A stretch of 64,000 nt of DNA, from positions 643,672 to 707,671 of the forward strand of contig AP026155.1 in NCBI GenBank assembly GCA_030295235.1, given 5' to 3'. Of the stretch, positions 1 through 10,900 are shown piece after piece; positions within the stretch are counted from its first letter, which is position 1; each line of letters opens with the position of its first letter. The position numbers and the translations under genes were made by a program. This DNA comes from Fistulifera solaris (Eukaryota; Bacillariophyta; Bacillariophyceae; Naviculales; Stauroneidaceae). The notes under the pieces are model-generated. The model saw only the letters and a list, made by a program, of their open reading frames with translations, was not told the DNA's origin and made no database searches.

Positions 1-2614
1 TTACCATGGATCGAAACCGATTGAACGCCCGGATGGGTGGCCATCACGCGAGTCGGGGACGTAATCGACTCCGTTCGACTCGATGTGCTGCTTTGTTCAT
101 ACGTCGCCGCCATGCGTGCATCTTCGGCTTCTTGACGATTCCGCCGTAAACTGTCTTCATAGTCACATCGGTCAATCGCCACACGGGCGGACATGTCTTC
201 GACGGCCAATTTCCATTTCTGAAGTTTCGGTAAAATGGAATCGTAAAAGGCCTTGCCTTCTCGCAAATGATCGGTCAAATGATCCATTTCTTCCAAAGCA
301 TCTTCCAATTTGACTATGAACGCTTCGCCACCGGCTTTTTGTTGCCGAGCTTCCATGAACAATTCGTTTTCTTGCAATATCATGGCCAATAAATTGCCTT
401 GTCGTTCGATGCTTTGCTCCAGTACCAAGAACTTTTGTTGGAACGAAAGTTTCGCACTCGCGGCCACTTGGTGGTAAGCTTCCTCATCGTGAATACGTTT
501 CTTTCCAATTCTTGGAGTTGCGGAACGATGCTCACCGTTTTGACTTCTTCACGAAGTGCCTGTACGAGTCCTTCGCGATCTCGGAATAACAGGGACAAAT
601 CGACCAAATGCTGGGAGAGTAATGTGACATTGATGGCATCCTGATCCTCAGAAGATCCCGGAAACAGACGATCCAGCTGCGACTTGCTCATGCGCAAGAG
701 ACGGAATTTGGGGTCGGTTTCCAACGTTTCACTCTTTTGTACCACTAAAGCATCGGATTCTTCTGCTTCCGTCATGAGTCGTTGGAAACGTTGCATCTGT
801 TTGCGAAAGGGTTGCTGAATGTCTTCAATGGGATTGCTAATGGACACGGCGTAATCCGGATACGACTTGCGGAAATACTGATCCATTTCCAAATCATCAT
901 CGAGTTGTTGCGATACTTGTTTCAACAAACGTTGAGCTTGTTCCGCTTGATCTTGTAATTCCCACAACTCACTCTTAATGTGTGATTCGCGACGTTCGAT
1001 TTGTAACAACTGCACACGTTCCCACAAATCCTCCGGCACACCACCCCCAGCGAGTTCTTGTCGATACGCGGTCAAGCTGTGCGGCAATTGGACGGCCGCC
1101 AGCGCTTTCCGAGCCCGTTCCGTGTGCTCTTCTCCCAAGAGAGCCTTAGTGTAGACCAATTGCTCCATTTCGTGTCGAAAATCTTGCACATATTGTCGGG
1201 TTCGTGGTGACAAGACACTTTGAAAGAAATGATCATGCAGCGATGGTAATAGTTGAGACAAATCCGGAGCCATGTTCAGTGACGATTGAGTAGGGATTTC
1301 GGGTAAGTCGTCGTGTGGTATCGGTCGCGGACCTCCTTCTTCCAGCATTTCTTGTCGTTCTTGGAGCATGTCTTGAACAATTGGTTCCACCGGAATTTCC
1401 CACTTTTGATATTGCTGATTCCGCAAAAGAGATGATGAAGAAGACAAGACTCTTCGACAGGCATCAACGGCATCAATGGCAACATTCAAACGCGCTATCA
1501 CCATGGCATTTTGTTGTTTCTCCACATGCTCCATGGCTTGATGATAATGCATCAATGCCGTCATCCAGGATTTCCATGCCCGACCCCAAACCGACCACTC
1601 TTGATACCGTTGCCGCAAAATTACATCGGATCTGACCGGCATCAACGCCGTGTCGGAATCGACTTGCTGATAGAGAGGAACCGCACCGGCCGCTAATTTG
1701 GCCAACATGAAATGCCGAGGGCGCGGTAATTTTCGAAAGGCCTCATAACTGGTGCGTTGCGCTTCGGCCAGTATAGCGTATTCCCACATGCGCAACGTCT
1801 GTGGTTGAAAAGCGATACTACTGGTACTGCATGCTATGGCGGTGGTCAAGGAAGCTGTCGACGTGGATTCGGGATACAATTCTTCCGTTCGCAATCGACG
1901 CAACAGAGCGGCCGCTGTACACAAATGTGCCCCCGTTTGCACCCATCCCGTCTTTTTGGTGAGATCCTTTTGCGTCGCGCGGTATATTTCGAGGGTGCAA
2001 AGATTCCAGATAATGTTGGCTCGTTCCCATTCCAACCCACCAAATACATCGATGTGATCGGATCCGAGTGTTTGCCAGTGCGATCGGAACGGATTCCAAC
2101 ATGGTTCATCGGAATGATAGCGATTCCCAGATAGCTTGCTGTTGATATTATCATCATCGTAGGCATCGTCGTCATCTTTGAATGAATACGACGTATGAAA
2201 CGTGCTGCTCATTTTGGAAGCGTGTGACGCGTCGGATTGTCGTTGACGCCGACTATTCGTATGATCGACGCAAGGCAACCAAAAATACTCGTGTTGTAAG
2301 AATTCCGCCAAAGCTGCCGCGTATTCTTGCATGGACGGAACGGCTTGTTCCCAACACGCCGTGAAACTGTGACAGGATTGTTGCAATGCGTGTGCCATCG
2401 TACGTCGCATTCGTTGCAATCGCTCCAAATCGGATTGGCATTCCAACACGGTTGGCGGTCGGTCATTATTGGCTTCATCTTCCCTCTTTCCTTGACTATT
2501 CAGCTCTGCATTGTCGTGTTGATATTCAAGCCATGCTTGCAAAGGCGTAAGGAGATCTAAATCGAGTTCCACCGGAATGCGAAGGGGTAAGACGAGTGTC
2601 TTGACCGAGTTCAT
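1..2614 (-). CDS. BRO1-domain protein (ALIX/Bro1/PTPN23-like), C-terminus beyond window
   Basis: Members of this family are cytosolic scaffolds that bind ESCRT-III in endosomal sorting and membrane scission. The ATG is at 2614. The N-terminus (KTLVLPLRIPVELDLDLL) is a typical BRO1 opening and the domain should fill about residues 5-420. A coiled-coil V-domain-like part follows, rich in Glu, Gln and Leu. The first frame stops at 380, but the V-domain continues in another frame (EEAYHQVAASAKLSFQQ, then LLAMILQENELFMEARQQ) without a stop down to base 1. Adding one base in the TTT run at 498-500 joins the two frames. An alternative 53-nt intron would delete residues that fit the family, so I prefer an indel. 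The family call rests on my reading of the pattern and the protein is incomplete here. Confidence 0.72.
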
Positions 2615-4175
2615 TATTTTGTGTTCTTCTTTGTGTCGTCCTTTTGTAACAAAAAGACTACTGCTATTCGATCCTTCAAAGAGCTATTTGCGCCGCCTCA
2701 GCTTCAAGAGGAAGAAATGAAAACTAACACTGAACAAACTAACAGTAACGAAACAAAACACACCGATGGGTAGGTGAGGAAGGCAAATACTCTAGTACTT
2801 GTACAAGGGTCGATGCATTTTCTGTGTGTGTCGGGTGTTGATTGTCTTCCTCTCTCTTTTCGGTCTCGGTCCACCGAAAAAGTCATTCTTACTTTTTGAT
2901 CCACACATTCTACGAAAACCGGTACCGAATTCCAGTACCAATCATTTTGGAGAAGCAGGTCACACCAGTACTGCATCTTTCGCGAACACAGTACAGAACA
3001 GGGACAGCGGTGTCGCTCCGCGCTCCGCTGGCTCTGCCGCATCGTCGATTTCCGATAACACTGATGAAAATTGTCAACCCAATACCAATGTGAAGTGGCA
3101 AGCCCTAAGTAAATAACAACACCTACAAAGAATTTTCGAAAGACGGTCATGATTCATGATACTCCGGTCTACTGACAGTAGTGTTAAACTGTAACGATGT
3201 CCTTTCAGTCCCCCATCCGAATATCGGGATAGCTCCTCCAAACTCCAAACGTCGGGCTTTTTATTCATTTTCCGATAGAGATTTGGATGAATACAATGAT
3301 CTTGCCGACGACACACGACACAACTAGCCATGATAGCATCAACAGCACCACATCAAATGTGCCATTCATTGAATTCATCTCCGGTATCAGAATTCAGAGT
3401 GCACTTGATGATTCTTCTATAACAGTCACTTTTTAGTAAAGTCGTTCGCGCCGGCGTCCGCAATGTACATCAAAGACGGATACGGGCAATGTTGTGCCAC
3501 TCAAGATCATAGATAATGGATTGTTCATTGTTCAAACGCCTACCTGGTATACATCCTGTCGACGCCGGCCTTATCCACCCTCAGCCTCAGACATACGAAA
3601 GGTACGTGATGGAAAGCGAATAAACTTCGAGGAGTTTTTTATTCTTTCACATCTAAATAAAATAAAATAAAATAAAATAAAAACTGAGAACTTATCGTAG
3701 TACTTAGTTGCAAGTTCATGTTTCATCAGTGCCAACAGCGCTCCGTATTGTGCAAAAGGACTCATTGGATTTCATTTAGATTTCATATTCTTAGCTCCTT
3801 TTGTAGTTGGCAACGTCCCCCCTCTCTATCCTCTTTGGACAAACAACGCGAAAGCCTTGCGGATGTACCATACCATACCGAATACCGAATTCACTCAATT
3901 ATAACCATAGTCTTTCTTGGTCGATTGTCCATTGTCACTACGACTGGTTGTCAGTCGCGAGACATAACTTCTCTAGTACTGCAAACACTATATACACACC
4001 GCAGAAACCTTCTCGTCCTTCGTTCGGAAAAGATCCTTTTCGATTATTAATGGAAGAGGAGAAAACATGTGTTCAAGTTTCAAGCCATCACTTTCAACTA
4101 AAAGATGATAGAAGCAGAAGGAAAAGACGACAAAGAAGAACGATAATAATCAACGTAAACAACTAAGATCACAGA
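2615..4175. other. Intergenic region, divergent promoters of BRO1-like and UreD-UreF genes
   Basis: No coding sequence that I trust. The region separates two divergently transcribed genes, so both promoters should lie here. It holds an AAAAT pentamer microsatellite at about 3653-3682. Several open stretches on both strands have low-complexity or unrecognisable translations and I treat them as chance. Confidence 0.6.
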
Positions 4176-6111
4176 ATGTCGACTACTTCTTTGACTACTC
4201 TCTTGTTACGTCGTTCGCAGCATCAAAATAGAACGACTCATCATCATCATCATCATCATCATCATTATCGTCGGGTGTTATCATCTTCGCCTTCTCTTTT
4301 ATCTTTACAAAATCAGACTACCGACAACAATAGCTCCAAACACTTTGGATGGACGAAACATGGTTTCGGAAAGATTCAAGCGCGTTGCGAAAACTCTGCA
4401 ATCACACAATTGACGCACATTAGTCATCGAGCACCCGCTCGGTGCATTCCGTTTCAACATCGAACGACCGCCGCGCCCGGAGCCATTTGTGTTCTCAGCA
4501 ATTACGGCGGAGGTCTCGTACAAGGGGATCAAGTCGATTGGAAGATTCATGTACAAAAACAGGCGCGTTTGGGATTGATCACACAAGGAGCGAATCGCAT
4601 TTACAAACATCAGTCCAACAATACTGATGAACCCACAAGTCAAACTACAATACACGCCATTATCGAAGCCGACGGACTGTTGGTGCATGCACCGGATCCC
4701 GTCTCGTGTTTTCAACATTCACGGTATCGTCAGACGTCCCACATTCAAGTGCAACATGACGATGACCATCGTACACGAACATCTTCCGTGTGTTGGATGG
4801 ATTGGTTCAGTGCGGGACGACTTTCTCGCGGAGAACGATGGCAGCAAACGCAATTGGAAAATTACACCACTTTCGAAATCATGGGAAACAAACCGTTTGT
4901 GTGTCACGACAATACGATGGTACACGCGCAACATATGGGTCCTTTTTCTGCCTTTTGGGACACTGTTGTTGTACGGACCTCAAGTGCAAGCTGTCGTACA
5001 AGAATGCTTAATGTTGCAAAGTCAATTGGTTCGTCAGTGCACTCGCATTCGACAGCATCCACTTTTGTTACGCGAATTGCGCGATAGTAGTTTGCCATTC
5101 TTGGCAGGGCGGTGTGTGGTGGGAGTAAGTCACATCGAAACGAATATGGCGCCGTTGCACATGGCACGGTTCTTGACACAAAGCAATGAAGACATGTACC
5201 GATTGTTGCATAAGTGTTTGCTGCCATTGCAAGCACATTTTCAGTACGCCTTTTATCAAGATCGTTTGCAATCACAGCGTTCGGCAGCGGTCCCCGCAGT
5301 CACGACTCCGTGGCAAGTCAAAGAGTCTCCCACCACAGCCACGACAACAGTAACAAGAACAGCAACACCCTTCTCGACGCAAGCGCAATGGCTGTCGTAT
5401 TCGTTGTCGGATTCCAGTTTGCCAGTCGGTGGATTTGCGCATTCGGCGGGTTTAGAAGCCGCCCATCAATTGGGATTGGTACCCACTGTCACCGAATTGG
5501 AGGCTTATATCCACGCCGTTGTGCAATCGACCCTGCAGATGGCGTCACCTTTAGTACGTGCGAGTCATGCTTGGGTGCAGGGTCCTACGTGTGACGACTG
5601 GAATGTCTATACACGGATTCAAGAGCTCGCGCATGCGCATTTGTGCAGTAATGAAATGAGTTGTCGTGTGTCTTTGGATCAAGGGCGTAGTTTGTTGCGG
5701 ATCTTTTCGTCGTGGAAAGAGGAAGAGTCCAAGCAAGTAGGGAATGACAAAACAGCAGCCTTGGCTCGAATGCGTCGCATGTACACGGAACTCTCCACGT
5801 CATCCAACGCAACAACTCCTCACCATCATTTGACTCCTATTTGGGGTGCACTGACAGGCTCCTTCGGCTTGCCGGAAGAAGAAGCTTGTCATTTATTGGG
5901 ATATTGCGTCGCTCGCGACATTGTATCCGCGGCGGTACGCATGAATTTGTTGGGTCCCATGCAATCAACCGAACTTTTGTCCCGGACACACTCTGCCGTC
6001 CAAGCGGGACTGTCCGCGGAGACGACGACAACGTTGGCAGGATGCGCTCCGTTGGTGGATGCAGTCCACCCTTGTCACAATGTGTTGTCGACTCGTTTGT
6101 TTCGTAGTTAG
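4176..6111 (+). CDS. Fused urease accessory protein UreD-UreF
   Basis: UreD (UreH) and UreF form the complex that, with the GTPase UreG, delivers nickel to apo-urease. The ATG at 4176 opens a Ser/Thr-rich leader with a run of nine His (CAT repeat, about 4231-4263). The UreD core follows, with LSNYGGGLVQGDQ and LGLITQGANRIYKH. The frame changes in the TTTT run at 4953-4956, where one base too many is present. UreD then ends through FGTLLLYGPQVQAVVQE and PLHMARFLTQSNEDM. The same frame runs through a Thr-rich linker (about 5270-5370) into UreF, with LSDSSLPVGGFAHSAGLEAA and LTPIWGALTGSFGLP, to the stop at 6111. The fusion therefore rests on one uninterrupted frame covering the UreD C-terminus and all of UreF. 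The corrected protein is about 645 residues. The leader could be an organelle-targeting extension or a nickel-binding tail. Confidence 0.88.
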
Positions 6112-6164
6112 TTTTGGTGTTCGCAGCATCCCGGTGATGTTGATTTTGAAAATGGAAACGGCAT

Positions 6165-6211
6165 GTGGTGTATTAATCTAAAAGTGCCGGTGGTGTATTA
6201 ATCTAAAAGTG
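6165..6211. repeat. Tandem 22-bp duplication, period 25
   Basis: A 22-bp unit starting GTGGTGTATTAATC occurs at 6165-6186 and again, identical, at 6190-6211. It lies in the short convergent gap between the UreD-UreF stop and the next gene on the opposite strand. It may be part of the polyadenylation region or a simple slippage duplication. Confidence 0.8.
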
Positions 6212-6225
6212 TTTGATATCTATTT

Positions 6226-7186
6226 TTAAAATTCCATCAAATCCTTCTTACTGGGCAATAAGAATTGCGGTTGAAACTGAAAAATGGTCGCGTCATGATG
6301 ATCCTCATCCAGCCATATTCCTCCCCCCTGGTTGAATTTTGGTAGACTTAATCGTTTGATGAACATCTTTCCGTACGCGCCATAACAATGATAATACCTG
6401 TTCGAGAGGAACTGTGAAGGTACTATTCTCGCTATGAGTTTCTTTGGATACCAAAATGTCTCGTAAACTGGCTTCATTCACCAGTACAACACCCGGCATA
6501 TCCTGTAAATCTGTTATCAAACGCTCAAACTTCGATTCTGTTAATTGACAACTGTTGTTACTCATCGCTCTGGTGTGTGATAACACAGTCGTGAGTATCT
6601 GTTCTTGTACTTGATACTGCAACTGTTCCTTCAATCGTTTTTGTATCTGTATGTATTCTTGTATCGATTGAATGGAGTGTAAAGTATCACTCGATTGCGT
6701 ATATTGCTGTAATTCTTGTTCCAAGATCTTCATTCGATCTATGGTTCGATCCAAGGCGGTCAAACTCCGACACAATCGTTCATTCTGCTGTTGCAACGAT
6801 CGAACGGTTCTCCGTGTAGCACCATATACTTGTCGCAAGGTTCCATACTTTCGTTGGGTACGTTCTTGTCGTATCACAATGCCCGCTAATAACAACGTCC
6901 AACCACATCCCGTGACGATGAGAACACGCATCACGGACGAAGACGTCGACAAACCCAGCAAAGACCATTGTAACAAGACATAAACATTCGCTCCTACGGC
7001 TATCATCGTTAATGTATCAATACACAACGTCCTAGAACATCGTCGAGGACGACTATGCGGTATACTGTTATTGCTAGCCATCGTACTTGTTTCCCATCGA
7101 TCGGAAACATTCGATTCGTCATTGTCGTGTAAAAACGCTTCTTTCGTGACACGCGCTCGCCATCGTAAACTGTTGGTAGTATTCAT
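6226..7186 (-). CDS. Membrane-anchored coiled-coil protein, function unknown
   Basis: I do not recognise a family. The ATG is at 7186. After a basic N-terminus of about 55 residues there are two adjacent hydrophobic segments (MIAVGANVYVLLQWSLLGL and VLIVTGCGWTLLLAGIVI), compatible with a hairpin membrane anchor. A long Gln/Leu/Arg-rich coiled coil follows (RSLQQQNERLCRSL to QLQYQVQEQILTTVL). The first frame stops at 6305. Removing one base of the C6 run at 6323-6328 extends it through GIWLDEDHHDATIFQF to a stop at 6226. That extension is plausible but not supported by homology I can see. The organisation resembles membrane tethers or septin-like scaffolds only in a general way. Confidence 0.55.
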
Positions 7187-7798
7187 TCTTTATTCATTCG
7201 AGAGAATAGAAACAAAATGATGAAAGAGGACGACACCACAAATTTTTGCTTGGTTTCTTTTGTTTATTAACAGAAGGACAAAGACGCGTTGAATAAACAA
7301 AACAAAAATAATGCATTCGGCGTCGCGATGCGATATAGTTCCATACAACGCGGTTGCTACTATCCATTAAAGTGTAAGCGACCTTTCTCCATCCAACGGC
7401 ATTTCCGTCGTGACATCTGGTTTTTTCTTCCAGCTCCATTATTTCGGCCTTTCGTTTCGTCAAATACTATCTTATCTTATCTTATCATAATCCATTTGTC
7501 ATCAAATACAATGCCCATATGGTGGTAAGAACCATTCTTTGCAAGGTGCTCCCGATTCCTTCTTGTTGAAAGTTCCGCGGGTCATTGTTTTCCGCATATA
7601 CAGATTTTCTGTTCAATTGAGAAAACAGTGTTTCATTCCTTGCTCATTCATTAAATAATCGTCAAGTATTAACCCTCCCTCTAGTCTCAAAAGTTAATGT
7701 ATCGATGACCCTAGGTAGAACACAACTACAGTAGCAACATAAATTGTTTGAATATCGGCTTTCTCTCTTGTAGTTACAATCATCATGCATATTCGGAA
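7187..7798. other. Intergenic region
   Basis: Promoter of the membrane coiled-coil gene and 3' flank of the methyltransferase gene, both on the minus strand. It holds a short TTATC tandem run near 7468-7488. Nothing else supportable was seen. Confidence 0.6.
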
Positions 7799-9092
7799 CT
7801 AGTGGTTTTTGACGAATAAGTAGTGCGAGACGATCCATTCTTCACCCTGATCATAACCCCATAATTCCGCACACGCCAAGAAAAACAATCGCCAGTTCAC
7901 ATACCATTCTCTCTCCTTACCGACACCATAAGCTTCTTGCAAAACGGGTCCAAGTTTGCCATTGCGCCAATTCTGGTCCAACATACGCAACCATCCATTC
8001 GATGTCTTCTCGTAATGTTGTCCATTCACACGCCAATGCTCTTGAATACCCAACGAGGCCGTACCGGCAAAATACAAGAGCAAATCATCGCTCGGCATAG
8101 TACCACCAGTGAAAAAATTATCACTCATCCATCCCTGTTCAAAGTGGTACGCGTAATCTTTGTGCGTGAAAATGTGTACAAACAATTTGCCGCCCGGCTT
8201 CAAGAAGCCTTGCACTTTTTGCAACAAGGATTGATAGTTTTCATATGCTCAAACATCTCAATCGTCATGACGCGATCGTTGTCGCGTACCACTCGCAAGG
8301 CGCCTTGATCGTCGGCGACATTGCACTGTGCGTGTATAAAAAATGACAACCACCATCAGTCGAGAAACTTCACATTCCTTCAAACCTATCAATTCTTTTG
8401 CTTACCGTAATGACTTGAATGTTCTGTACATTCAGACCACGAGCCGCCGCCGTGCTAAGAATATAATCACGTTGCGAGTGACTGTTCGAAATGGAAGTAA
8501 TCTTCGCGTTCGGATACTTGGCCGCCAAGAACAAGGTCAAACTACCCCATCCGCAACCTAGATCTACAATTTTCATGCCATCTTGCAATTCCGCACGTTG
8601 ACAATACAACTCGAGCATGTGCAATTCTGATTCTTCAAAGGTCGTTTGCGGCGTCGGCCAGTAACCCGACGAATACTTTTTGCACGGCCCCAAACACAAA
8701 TCATAGAACGCGGCCGGTACTTCATAATGTTGTTCATTCGCCGCTGTTGTTTCAATCGCAATCGGTTGCTGACGAAGTTGTTGAATAATCTTCATTTTCG
8801 TCGTCAGGTTTTCTTGACAACTGGTACCTTGCAAAATGTGCAAATGATCGCGCAGTTGCAAACGAATGCCCCAACGAATGAGACAATCAGGAATCAATCC
8901 CATTTGGATGAGAGGAATGAAGGATTCCGTGAGTGCCGAGAGTTGACTCAAGATACGTTTCGTGAGCGACTGATACCAGCGCGTCGACGTGAGAAGACGA
9001 CCGGCCGCGTAAAGGACGATCCAGTGATGCAATTTGACATTGTCGTAGTTGTTGCGGACGAGTCCGATCGTTTGAGCGAATTGGAGTGACAT
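7799..9092 (-). CDS. SAM-dependent methyltransferase, coclaurine N-methyltransferase/CFA-synthase-like
   Basis: Members of this group transfer methyl from S-adenosylmethionine to small amines or lipids; the substrate here is unknown. The ATG is at 9092. A helical N-terminal region precedes the Rossmann domain. HYEVPAAFYDLCLGP is the CFA-family substrate entry segment, followed by motif I (VDLGCGWGSLTLFLA) and SISNSHSQRDYI. An intron of 80 nt (8326-8405, GTAAGC...ACAG) separates VIT from CNVADDQGALRVVRDNDRV. The next exon carries MTIEMFEHMK; the frame then breaks in TTTT at 8238-8241 (one base missing) and continues NYQSLLQKVQGFLKPGGKLF and FTGGTMPSDDLLLYF to the stop at 7799. It is distinct from the two-domain cyclopropane synthase at 16809-19818. 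Confidence 0.82.
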
Positions 9093-9858
9093 GCTATTGC
9101 TGATAGGAAAGAATTATCAGCTAACAACAAACATCCATCATAGGACGAGCTGAGCAATAACAAAATAATACTGGTTGTTCGGTTAGTTCATTTGCGTTCG
9201 CGAATGACGCGAAATTTCGATGATCGGCAGACGCCGAAAGTACGTCACAATCCATTTGTCGCTCCGTGACTCACAACGTCTTGACGGTTAGACGGCCGTT
9301 TTGCGGTTGGGAAGTCACAGAAGCCGAAAACGCTGTCCGCAATGAATCTAAATAATAATGATGTGAATCTCAAATATTCATAGAATAGGTCTCATCAAAA
9401 CGTCAAAGGTAATCTTGTCTCTTATTTGCCTCACTTTTAGTCGTCGGATCCACACTACAGTACACGAGGAAGCATAGACAAAAAGTCTACATGACGACAG
9501 ACAAAAAACTTGGAGATTCGACCTGTAGCCATAGATCGGGAAGCCCGTCCACAAAAATGGCCAGATCATCGAATCTTCTCGGGATGAATCTCAAACGAAC
9601 TTTACTTGGCCTAAGTATCTTACCTTTTTGAGGGCGCCTTCACACTTCGGTAACATGGTATCTTCTGAGAGTGTCATCGCAATAGTACATAAAAAATTTT
9701 GCGCCAAAATGTTGCCGTGCTCACCTCATTCATCTTTTGGCTCCACCCCTTCCTTTCACAATTTGGCCTTTCGGCTTTCATACATTTCTCCGGGGTCCAA
9801 GTCAATTGCTTTTGACTAGAATCGTTTTCGCATTAAAGAGATCACTAAAGAAACAAGA
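9093..9858. other. Intergenic region, divergent promoters
   Basis: Separates the divergently transcribed methyltransferase gene and PhoX-like gene. There is a small GC-rich palindromic patch near 9190-9215 (TTCGCGAATGACGCGAA). I see no coding sequence and no RNA gene. Confidence 0.55.
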
Positions 9859-10580
9859 ATGAGGTTCTCACCCTTGTGTGTCACCAGTCTACTGATTCCA
9901 ACCTTGACGAATGCTCGTATTCTGGGAACAGGGAAATGGTCAGGATGATCCGGGGGCTCATCCGGAAGGACGCGTGTGTCGTAATGAGGCGCCACTCACT
10001 TGGAGTCCGGCCACGCAAGCCGTGCTTTCCAACATGGGATACGCCGAAGACATTCTCCAAGCTCTCGAGTTGTATGCCGATGGTTTCACCATTGGATCGA
10101 CGCAAGAACTCATTGTGGAAGCCCAAGATGCCGCCGTCTCAGGTGCTACCGTTCGCGATGGACAAGCCGGAGACACCGACTTTCCATTCGGTGACATCAA
10201 ACCGATTGTCACCATGGGAGAACGCAGTGCGTGCTCGGAATCCGTGGGACAAACGGTGGTTGGGAAACCCGACGGTATGGGTGCGTACTTGGTGAACGAA
10301 CGTACCGTTCGAGTCATCTATCAGAGTGAATCCTACGGACCGCTCGACGCCAACGAAGCGTAAGTTGTTGTATGATTCTGAGTCGTTTGCTGGATGATAA
10401 TTGTGCTCACACAAAACTGTCTGCAGACGCGCATACCCTGTCAATAATGGCGAAGCCATGATTGGAGGATCGCACATTGCCGGTATTGACTACGACCGTG
10501 AAAAGTTATCACGTTTCATGAAAAACCAGGGACCCGCCTCCAATATGGTCGTTGGTTTCGATAATATGATCGAAAAATGA
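9859..10580 (+). CDS. Secreted PhoX/alkaline-phosphatase-like protein, 3'-truncated
   Basis: The ATG at 9859 gives a signal peptide (MRFSPLCVTSLLIPTLTNA). One G too many in GGG at 9924-9926 breaks the frame, which resumes as EQGNGQDDPGAHPEGR. A 67-nt intron at 10360-10426 (GTAAGT...GCAG) joins DANEA to RAYPVNNGEAMIGGSH, and the protein ends with VVGFDNMIEK at 10580. The segments PIVTMGE, KPDGMGAYLVNERTVRVIY and GGSHIAGIDYDREKL resemble the N-terminal part of PhoX-like beta-propeller phosphatases as I remember them. Such enzymes normally continue for several hundred residues, and nothing homologous follows here. It is either a remnant or a short family member. The phosphatase assignment is tentative and activity is doubtful. 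Confidence 0.45.
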
Positions 10581-10900
10581 GTGGCTTCGCTTGCACTTTC
10601 AGAGAACAATATGATAACAAAAGTAACATGACATAATGAAACTAAAGCAATCAATCTCATCTCAATCGTCACTTTTTTGTCTTTGCTGATACGAATGAAT
10701 AATGAATGTTGTCCCAATATCAAGTTAGGGGTAAAGGATTAGTATTTTGTACTTGCACTATAAGCTTTACTGTAGTCCCCCTTTCTGTAACGACTCAGAG
10801 GAATATCAGTCCCGGAATCTTTGTTGTCAAACAAATTGTTTCATTCGATAGATTTAACTATTTTATTAGGTATAACAGTTTAAGTAGTCGTCTAAGCTCC
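10581..10900. other. Convergent 3' flank
   Basis: Lies between the ends of the PhoX-like gene (+) and the alanyl-tRNA synthetase gene (-). It is AT-rich, with no coding signal and no evident repeat. Confidence 0.55.

Noticed and set aside
380-540. A 53-nt intron (donor GTGAGC near 536) in the BRO1-like gene
   Set aside because: It would keep the frame but removes residues that fit the V-domain and is shorter than other introns here; a one-base indel at 498-500 explains the data better.
2704-3150. 148-codon minus-strand open frame
   Set aside because: Cys/Arg-rich translation without domain, intron or homology signs; overlapped by equally long open frames on the other strand.
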